64,000 bases of DNA from CAYFKJ01 sp964528595. Its GTDB lineage: Bacteria; Pseudomonadota; Alphaproteobacteria; UBA2966. The DNA lies in assembly GCA_964528595.1 (NCBI GenBank), contig CAZGTM010000002.1, positions 37,266 to 101,265 on the forward strand. Reading direction: 5' to 3'. Below are positions 50,942-60,330 of this stretch, piece by piece. The notes under the pieces were generated by a model that saw only the letters and a program-made list of their open reading frames with translations, did not search any database and had not been told where the DNA came from. Numbering within the stretch: position 1 is the first letter of the stretch; each line of letters opens with the position of its first letter. Made by a program: the position numbers and the translations under genes.

Positions 50942-51901
50942 TCAGGTGCTGGGTGCGGGTTCCTCGGAAGCCGCGGCATCCTCAGCTGGAGCTTCCTCAG
51001 CGGAGGCTTCCTCTTTCTTGGCTTCCTCAGCCGGAGCATCCTCTGCGGGAGTTTCCTCTGCGGGAGCTTCCTCGGCGGGAGCTTCCTCGGCGGCTGCTTC
51101 CTCCGCCGGGGCTTCTTCAGCGGGAGCTTCGGCTGCGGCTTCTTCCACCACCTCGGGGATCTCCTCCACCGGGGCTTCCGCGGCCTCGCCGATGTCGACG
51201 CCGGCATCCGTCATTTCCTCGCGGATGCCGTCGAGAACCGAGCGGGCAACCAGGTCGCAGTAAAGCGAGATGGCGCGCAGGGCGTCGTCGTTGCCGGGGA
51301 TCGGGTAGCTGATGCCTTCGGGATCGGAGTTGCTGTCGATCACGGCGACGACCGGGATGTTGAGCTTCCGGGCTTCCTGGATGGCGATCTCTTCCTTGTT
51401 GGTATCGACCACGAAGATGACGTCCGGCAGGCCGCCCATTTCCTTGATGCCGCCCAGGGCGCGTTCCAGTTTGTCGCGCTCACGGGTCAGACGAAGGAGC
51501 TCCTTCTTGGTCATGCCCGTATCTTCGCTGTCGAGCTGCTCTTCCAGCGTTTTCAGGCGTTTGATCGATTTTGAAATCGTCCGCCAGTTGGTCATCATGC
51601 CGCCGAGCCAGCGGTGGTTGACGTAATACTGGCCGCACAGCTTGGCGGCTTCGGCCACCGTTTCCGAGGCCTGGCGCTTGGTGCCGACAAACAGCACGCG
51701 GCCGCCCGACGCCGTGGCATCGCGGACGACCTGCAGGGCCTCGCGCAGCAGCGGCACGGTTTGCTGCAGATCGATAATGTGGATGCCGTTGCGGGCGCCG
51801 AAGATATAGCGGCCCATGCGGGGGTTCCAGCGGTGTGTTTGGTGTCCGAAGTGAACGCCCGCTTCGAGGAGCTGACGCATAGTGAATTCAGGCAGAGCCA
51901 T
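50942..51901 (-). CDS. rpsB: 30S ribosomal protein S2 with long acidic Ala/Glu tail
   Basis: S2 is needed for assembly and mRNA binding on the small subunit. The first 240 residues are a normal S2 (MALPEFTMRQLLEAGVHFGHQTHRWNP; GGMMTNWRTI; ALFVV-class VIFVVDTNKEEIAIQEARKLNIPVV). Residues 242-319 form an extra tail made of imperfect PAEEA repeats with almost only Ala, Pro and Glu. Alphaproteobacterial S2 proteins often have C-terminal extensions, but this one is long. The ATG at 51901 is favoured by AAGGA upstream; a TTG two codons earlier is possible. Its leader is long and structured. Confidence 0.97.
   Translation of the reverse strand: MALPEFTMRQLLEAGVHFGHQTHRWNPRMGRYIFGARNGIHIIDLQQTVPLLREALQVVRDATASGGRVLFVGTKRQASETVAEAAKLCGQYYVNHRWLGGMMTNWRTISKSIKRLKTLEEQLDSEDTGMTKKELLRLTRERDKLERALGGIKEMGGLPDVIFVVDTNKEEIAIQEARKLNIPVVAVIDSNSDPEGISYPIPGNDDALRAISLYCDLVARSVLDGIREEMTDAGVDIGEAAEAPVEEIPEVVEEAAAEAPAEEAPAEEAAAEEAPAEEAPAEETPAEDAPAEEAKKEEASAEEAPAEDAAASEEPAPST
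50945..51178 (-). repeat. tandem imperfect 15-base repeats encoding PAEEA units in rpsB
   Basis: The 3' end of rpsB consists of imperfect 15-base units (GCTCCCGCTGAAGAA-like) that encode PAEEA and variants. Such low-complexity DNA can change length by slippage in whole 15-base steps without breaking the frame. Confidence 0.8.
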
Positions 51902-52058
51902 CTGCAATTATCCTTTTCCGGTTTCGCCGCCGCGGGATGATCGCCTCTCCGACCTAGTCTGCCGGGAGACACCGGATGGACCTCCTGGGGCTTTTAATCC
52001 AGGTGTCCTGATCCCGCGTGAGGGTTATGCGCCGAGGCGGAATGCACTCGACCGCCGG

Positions 52059-52087
52059 GTGATACGCCTGCTGGCCGCGAAATGCAA
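52059..52087 (-). promoter_or_regulatory. rpsB promoter
   Basis: On the minus strand TTGCAT (52082-52087) and TATCAC (52059-52064) are separated by 17 bases. A start site about 7 bases on would give an untranslated leader of about 150 bases before rpsB. In it GACACC/GGTGTC can pair around an inner CCTGG/CCAGG stem, suggesting a folded leader. The rest of the 325-base gap between dnaE and rpsB holds the repeat element described separately and no gene. Confidence 0.6.
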
Positions 52088-52125
52088 GGGTTTTTGGGAT
52101 TTATTGGATGCCTCAAACAAACGGC

Positions 52126-52218
52126 GTCGCCCCGGCGTAGGCCGGGGTCCAGTTTGTTCTTTTGTTTCAGCCGGATAAAAACAAGAAAATTGGATGCCGG
52201 ATCAAGTCTGGCATAACG
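52126..52218. repeat. REP-like repeat element between dnaE and rpsB
   Basis: Arm one (52126-52152, GTCGCCCCGGCGTAGGCCGG...) closely matches the right arm of the repeat at 21278-21305 in layout (GTC-xx-CCGGCG-xxx-CCGG-xGTCCAG). Arm two (52191-52218, TGGATGCCGGATCAAGTCTG...) is an inverted, diverged partner that itself forms a GCCGGA/TCTGGC hairpin. It lies 8 bases past the dnaE stop and probably helps to end that transcript. Confidence 0.7.
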
Positions 52219-52226
52219 ATGTTTGT

Positions 52227-55712
<3,486 letters not shown>

Positions 55713-55775
55713 GGTGCTGTTCTTACCTCCGGTCGGGGATCAGGATCATCTCACGAGTCTGCCGGCCGATGTAGA

Positions 55776-55790
55776 GAACACAACATGAAC
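55776..55790 (+). promoter_or_regulatory. LexA-box-like GAAC-N7-GAAC between dnaE and the FHA-protease gene
   Basis: GAAC-ACAACAT-GAAC matches the LexA box seen at lexA exactly. It is 64 bases upstream of dnaE and 110 bases upstream of the FHA-protease start, next to a weak plus-strand promoter-like pair. With eight fixed bases about two chance matches are expected in a window of this size, so the call is tentative. Confidence 0.4.
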
Positions 55791-55899
55791 GCAATACAAT
55801 TTATTGTGGATATCGTTGTGGACGGCTACAAGATATCGGTCCACTATACGGTTCGTTCGAGAGCTGCGGGACTGCAGCCTTGGGAGAGCGCAACGGGTC

Positions 55900-57468
55900 A
55901 TGGCGGACGAAGGCGGCGCATATCCGCTGGGTGGAGCAGCGGCACTGGAACATCTGACCGGGCCGTCCCGCGGCACGGTCACGTGGCTCAGCGGATCGGC
56001 GCTCGATATCTCCTTGAGCGCCAGGCGATTTCTCCATGTATCGGAAGCGCGCGCGGGCGAACCCCGGGATGACCTAATCGCCCGCCTGCACCGCGCCGAC
56101 GATACCTACGAAATTGCGGCATTCGAAGACAAACCCGTATGGGTCAATGGGGTCCGCATTACGTCGCGAAAGTTGGAGCACCGCGACATGATCGAGTTCG
56201 GCCAGTCAGGGCCGCTGTCGCGTTTTCGGCTTTACGGCGACCACACGCCGGTACGCAAGATGGCTGCCGATATCCTAAGCGACGGTTTGGTCTACCTCCG
56301 GGTCAGCCGCCAACCCCTGGCGATCCGGTTTTTCCTAGGCATTTTCGGAATCATGCGCCGTCTCATGCAGGAGACCACGCTGCTGTTCCGCATCGGCGTT
56401 ATCATCGCCATCGTCGGACTAGGCACACTGGCTTATCACCAAAACCAGTTGAACACGCAATTGCAGCAGCGCATCGAAAAAGGCGCCAGCCGGCTCGAGG
56501 GTTTCGCGGGCGCCCTAACCCGCGCCAGAAACGAAGCCCTGACACCGGGGGATTTGACCAAACTTCGTCAGGAACTCGGGCATCGCTTGACCACGGCGAG
56601 CGAACGCCTGGCTGTCCTGGAACGACGCTCCAAGGCCAGCGGCCGCGTAATCTCGGAATCAATATCCTCCATCCTGTTTCTCCAGGGCGCCTACGCCTAT
56701 CGCGATGTCGCAAGCGGACGAATGCTGCGCCATGTCGTTGACAAGGAAGGCCGCCCCCTGATCTCTCCGATCGGCCAGCCCCTGCTTTCATTGGAAGGCA
56801 GCGGCCCGGTGGCCGAGCGCCATTTCATCGGCACCGGCTTCGCCATCGGCGAGAACGGCTTGCTCGTTACCAACCGGCATGTCGCTGAGCCGTGGGAAAA
56901 CGACGCCAGCGTAGAGGACCTGGCCCTTCAGGGGCTTCAGCCCGTGATGGTGAGGTTCATCGCCTTCACGCCGGGCAAGGTCGAGGCGGATGACGTTGAA
57001 TTGGTAAAGTCCAGCAAGGACGCCGATCTCGCAATCCTGCGCCGGCCTGATCCATCCGCACAGTCGGGCGGGTTGAAGCTCGCCGCCGAACCGCCCGCCC
57101 CCGGTGATGAGATTATCGTCATGGGCTACCCGACCGGTCTGCGTTCCATGCTGGCCCAGTCGGGTGATGCCTTTATCGAGGAACTGCAAAAATCAGAGGA
57201 TACCGGCTTTTGGAGCGTCGCCGCCCGCCTGGCCAAGAAGGGCCACATCGCGCCGTTGGCCAGCCGTGGCATCGTCAGCCAGGTAACGCCTGCGACCATC
57301 GTCTACGACGCCGAAACAACGCACGGCGGCAGCGGAGGCCCGGTGTTGGACACCAACGGCGCCGTCGTCGCCGTGAACGCAGCCATCCTACCGGAGTACG
57401 GCGGCTCCAATCTGGGGGTACCGGTGGTGAGGGTCCGAGCCCTGCTCGATGCCATAAAGTCGCGCTGA
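55900..57468 (+). CDS. FHA-like domain / transmembrane / trypsin-like serine protease fusion
   Basis: A 522-residue protein of unusual layout. Residues about 28-115 resemble a forkhead-associated domain, best in its second half (VWVNGVRITSRKLEHRDMIEF). One transmembrane helix follows (162-179, LFRIGVIIAIVGLGTLAYH), then a coiled coil (about 181-250), then a trypsin-like (DegP-type fold) protease domain from about 300 with a full triad: H327 in VTNRHVAEPW, D376 in KDADLAILR and S478 in THGGSGGPVL. No PDZ domain is present. FHA domains bind phosphothreonine, so the protein could link cytoplasmic phosphorylation to periplasmic proteolysis. The start at 55900 (MADEGG) is chosen because the upstream extension is not domain-like; the ribosome site GGGAGAG is a little far. 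A cNMP-binding protein and a phosphoesterase follow. Confidence 0.8.
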   Translation: MADEGGAYPLGGAAALEHLTGPSRGTVTWLSGSALDISLSARRFLHVSEARAGEPRDDLIARLHRADDTYEIAAFEDKPVWVNGVRITSRKLEHRDMIEFGQSGPLSRFRLYGDHTPVRKMAADILSDGLVYLRVSRQPLAIRFFLGIFGIMRRLMQETTLLFRIGVIIAIVGLGTLAYHQNQLNTQLQQRIEKGASRLEGFAGALTRARNEALTPGDLTKLRQELGHRLTTASERLAVLERRSKASGRVISESISSILFLQGAYAYRDVASGRMLRHVVDKEGRPLISPIGQPLLSLEGSGPVAERHFIGTGFAIGENGLLVTNRHVAEPWENDASVEDLALQGLQPVMVRFIAFTPGKVEADDVELVKSSKDADLAILRRPDPSAQSGGLKLAAEPPAPGDEIIVMGYPTGLRSMLAQSGDAFIEELQKSEDTGFWSVAARLAKKGHIAPLASRGIVSQVTPATIVYDAETTHGGSGGPVLDTNGAVVAVNAAILPEYGGSNLGVPVVRVRALLDAIKSR

Positions 57469-57712
57469 GGCCTTTAAACCGGCTGAAGCGGCGGATAATG
57501 CCATCGCCCCAAGGATGACCTATTTTTTGGCGTAATAGCGCTGGGAATAATTACCCATATGGGCAGTTGACCAAACTCAAATCAACAGTCACCATGCGGT
57601 GGCTAGAATTGTATCCATAATACTCGTTCGGTGGCCCGTGGACGGATATTGGTAATCGTTTTGACGCCAATTCTACGGTCGGCCGAGCCCCTGTCGGTCA
57701 GGATTGGTGAGA

Positions 57713-58189
57713 ATGCTATTCGGTTCCAGCGATAAGAAGCCGTTTCGCGATTTTGTCTCCCGCAAGTATGCGGAAGGCGAGACAATCGTACGCGAAGGCG
57801 ATTTCGATTCCGAGATGTTCATTATTCAAAAAGGCAGCGTTCGGGTCGCCAAGAAAGTAAATGGCGAGGAGGTCGAATTGTCGGTTTTGCACCGGGGCGA
57901 TTTCTTCGGTGAAATGGCGCTGCTCGAATCGCTACCCCGCAGTGCCACGGTGAAAGCCGTCGAACCGACCACCATCCAGGTCATTCAACCCGGCGGCCTG
58001 ATGCTGAAATTCCGCCGCGATCCCACATTCGCGTTCGAGATGCTCCAGCGCCTTTCCGGCCGCGTCCGCAGCATGAACGACCTGCTTGCCGAAACTCTAG
58101 AGGGACACCACACCGACAAGGACAGCGCGCAAGAAGCCATGGACCGCAGCGAGTACACGAATTTCGACAATCGCGAACCCGGCGAATAG
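57713..58189 (+). CDS. stand-alone cyclic-nucleotide-binding domain protein
   Basis: The 158-residue protein is one cyclic-nucleotide-binding (CAP_ED) domain with a short polar tail. The phosphate-binding cassette is intact: GEMALLESLPRSATV with E67 and R77, which contact ribose and phosphate in cAMP/cGMP receptors. No DNA-binding helix-turn-helix follows, so it is not a Crp-type regulator; it may act by binding a partner. The ATG at 57713 has AGGA nine bases upstream. It sits 244 bases after the FHA-protease gene and 17 bases before the phosphoesterase gene, and faces a pump that carries the same kind of domain. The 244-base gap contains a CCCATATGGG palindrome but no gene. Confidence 0.87.
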   Translation: MLFGSSDKKPFRDFVSRKYAEGETIVREGDFDSEMFIIQKGSVRVAKKVNGEEVELSVLHRGDFFGEMALLESLPRSATVKAVEPTTIQVIQPGGLMLKFRRDPTFAFEMLQRLSGRVRSMNDLLAETLEGHHTDKDSAQEAMDRSEYTNFDNREPGE

Positions 58190-58206
58190 CAGCGGAGAAT
58201 ACTGAG

Positions 58207-58956
58207 ATGATCACTGAAGTTACCGAAAACCGTCTGCTGGTGATCTCGGATTTGCATCTGGGCAACCCGGTTTGCGACTCCAAGCGGGAAATCACCGAAT
58301 TTCTGGATTACGCCGTCAAGACGGGTTCGAGCGTCTGTGTCAACGGAGACGGCTTGGATATCGTGCAAACCTCATTTTCCCGCATCGCGCGGGACGCGCC
58401 CGAGATATTCAGCCGCTTCAAGAAGGTGACCGATAACGGTGGCCGGGTGTATTATGTGATCGGAAATCATGACCTGCCGCTGGAATATTTCTTTGAGAAT
58501 TGGGGGTTTATGAGCGTAGTGCCATTCCTCAATGTTATTTCGGGCGACCGGCGCATTCACGTCGAACACGGCCATCTTTACGATCCCTTCTATCTGGCGG
58601 CGAAGTGGGTCTACACCATAGCCACTTCAACCGCGGGTTTGATTTTGAAGATGTTTCCCTCTGCCTACAAACTTTGGGTGGCCTACGAGGAAAACGATTC
58701 GACGCCCTACAGCCGGCGCAGCAATCAGAAGGGCATTCAGGGCGAGCACCGGAACTTCATCGAGGCGGCGGAAGAAATTCTCGGGCGCGGCTTCGATACC
58801 GTGGTGTTCGGACACACCCACCATCCCGGTTTGATCGAACTTGAAGACAGCCGGTGCTACGTCAACACCGGCTCGTGGTTGCTTGAACCCAAGTTCGCGG
58901 AGATCGAAGAAGGCAAGGTCGCCCTCAGATCGTGGACCAACGGGTCAATTCACTAG
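58207..58956 (+). CDS. calcineurin-like metallophosphoesterase
   Basis: The 249-residue protein has all five metallophosphoesterase motifs: ISDLHLG (residues 13-19), NGDGLDI (GDxxD), VIGNHDLP, VEHGHLYDP and FGHTHHPG. It is related to the LpxH branch of the family (UDP-2,3-diacylglucosamine diphosphatase-like), but the cell already has LpxI, and an added region near residues 135-165 (YTIATSTAGLILKMFPSAYKLW) is hydrophobic and could lie on the membrane. The substrate could be a lipid-linked or cyclic nucleotide; the sequence cannot tell. GGAGA precedes the ATG. Co-transcribed with the cNMP-binding protein; its stop is 16 bases from that of the convergent barrel gene. Confidence 0.85.
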   Translation: MITEVTENRLLVISDLHLGNPVCDSKREITEFLDYAVKTGSSVCVNGDGLDIVQTSFSRIARDAPEIFSRFKKVTDNGGRVYYVIGNHDLPLEYFFENWGFMSVVPFLNVISGDRRIHVEHGHLYDPFYLAAKWVYTIATSTAGLILKMFPSAYKLWVAYEENDSTPYSRRSNQKGIQGEHRNFIEAAEEILGRGFDTVVFGHTHHPGLIELEDSRCYVNTGSWLLEPKFAEIEEGKVALRSWTNGSIH

Positions 58957-58972
58957 CGCGGATTCGCCTGGA

Positions 58973-60328
58973 TTAAAATTTTCGCTTCAGACCTATGTGA
59001 AGAAAATTGTTGCGCCGCCAACGGCCAAGTTGGGTCGCGCTCGGTCCCCAAAAACCGGCAAGGCTGGCGCTGATGGTCATGTTGTCGTCCGGTTTGTATT
59101 CCAGTCCAACCAGTGAATTCCAGTCTTCATAGCGGTTGTTGTAAGTGGCGGCGACGACGTAACTGAGTTCGTCGTCGCGCTTCAGCAGGACCCGGCCGAT
59201 GAAGGCGTTTGGGAACGGCCGGGTGCGTGACGAATCGACGAAGTATTCGGGATCCTTCTGTCTGAGAGATACCCACTCGCGCGCCCATTCCAGGATCGGC
59301 ATAATCTCTTCCAAACCGACCAGCGGCGCCAAGTCATCCGTTTCGCGGTATGCGAAACCAACGACGTACTTGATGAAATCCTGATCGCGGCCGCTGTGTG
59401 TGTCCTGGTATGACGCCTCGCCATGAAACTCCCAGGCTTCAACGGTCGCCGTAAAACCACCGGACAGCGTCGTTGCCGTCGGATATTCCATGACCATCAA
59501 TCCGGGAAGCTGAACCCGCAATACCGGGTAGGCGCTCGGGCCGTGGTGGCCGGAGACAAAATAATCGAAACCCTCCCCGACTCCGTTGTAGACCGCCAAG
59601 GCGCCCCAATCATCCAGCTTGGGCGAGCGAAATTCCTCCGCAATCACGGTACCCGCCGGCAAGTCGAGGGAGAAGAATGAGGAACTACCGGACTCACCGT
59701 ACCAGCGGGAGACAAGCGGCGCTGTCGGCGAGCGGGTATCGAAAGGCAACACGAAAATGCTCAAGGCATCGTCGTCGAAAAAATAGGTGCCGCCGAAATG
59801 CCAGGCTCCGAGGTCCTCGGTATACAACGGATTTACGGCTTCATAGTTCGAGTAGAGATTGGCCGGCGAATAAAGTGTCGAAAGCCCGACCGAAATCGAT
59901 GCCTTACCGGCAACCAGTTCGTAGTCATCCGCCTCGTAGGTCAGGGACAACTCGGTGAAGTCGGCATGTTTGCCGTACATTCGATCATGTTCGGGAAGCG
60001 AGACAACGCCGCGGTAATCCTGTCGTATGGTTGAAATCACCGCAAAGCCCGCCAGACGGAACAAGACCCCTTCGGCCAATTCCGCGTCCGTACTGGCGCT
60101 AACCCGGGTCCAGGCCTCGCCGACGGGATCATGGATGTCCCTGGCATCTCCCGCATAGTTGCGGTGAAAAAACACGGCGCCGCCTTCCGCCTCGTACGCC
60201 ACATTCTCGATCAGTTCCCCGAGCGCTCCTTCCATATCCTGGGCCGATCCTTGTACCGGCGACAAGATCAGGGCGGCAATCCCCAGCGAGGCGGCGCGGG
60301 TTATCAGTTCGGAAACCACTCCCGGCAA
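58973..60328 (-). CDS. predicted outer-membrane beta-barrel protein, unknown
   Basis: I cannot name the family of this 451-residue protein. It has a signal peptide (about residues 5-29, cleaved after GSAQ), then alternating polar/hydrophobic strands rich in aromatic residues and Gly throughout, and ends with HIGLKRKF, a terminal phenylalanine as required by the Bam machinery. It is translated from a TTG at 60328 with GGAGG 8 bases upstream, 2 bases after the stop of the RND exporter gene, so it is coupled to it. It is most likely the outer-membrane part of the same export pathway. Confidence 0.8.
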   Translation of the reverse strand: MPGVVSELITRAASLGIAALILSPVQGSAQDMEGALGELIENVAYEAEGGAVFFHRNYAGDARDIHDPVGEAWTRVSASTDAELAEGVLFRLAGFAVISTIRQDYRGVVSLPEHDRMYGKHADFTELSLTYEADDYELVAGKASISVGLSTLYSPANLYSNYEAVNPLYTEDLGAWHFGGTYFFDDDALSIFVLPFDTRSPTAPLVSRWYGESGSSSFFSLDLPAGTVIAEEFRSPKLDDWGALAVYNGVGEGFDYFVSGHHGPSAYPVLRVQLPGLMVMEYPTATTLSGGFTATVEAWEFHGEASYQDTHSGRDQDFIKYVVGFAYRETDDLAPLVGLEEIMPILEWAREWVSLRQKDPEYFVDSSRTRPFPNAFIGRVLLKRDDELSYVVAATYNNRYEDWNSLVGLEYKPDDNMTISASLAGFWGPSATQLGRWRRNNFLHIGLKRKF

Positions 60329-60330
60329 TC

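Noticed and set aside
57550..57570. Palindrome CCCATATGGG upstream of the cNMP-binding gene as a regulator site
   Set aside because: Ten-base palindromes occur by chance at this length scale and no second copy was seen nearby.
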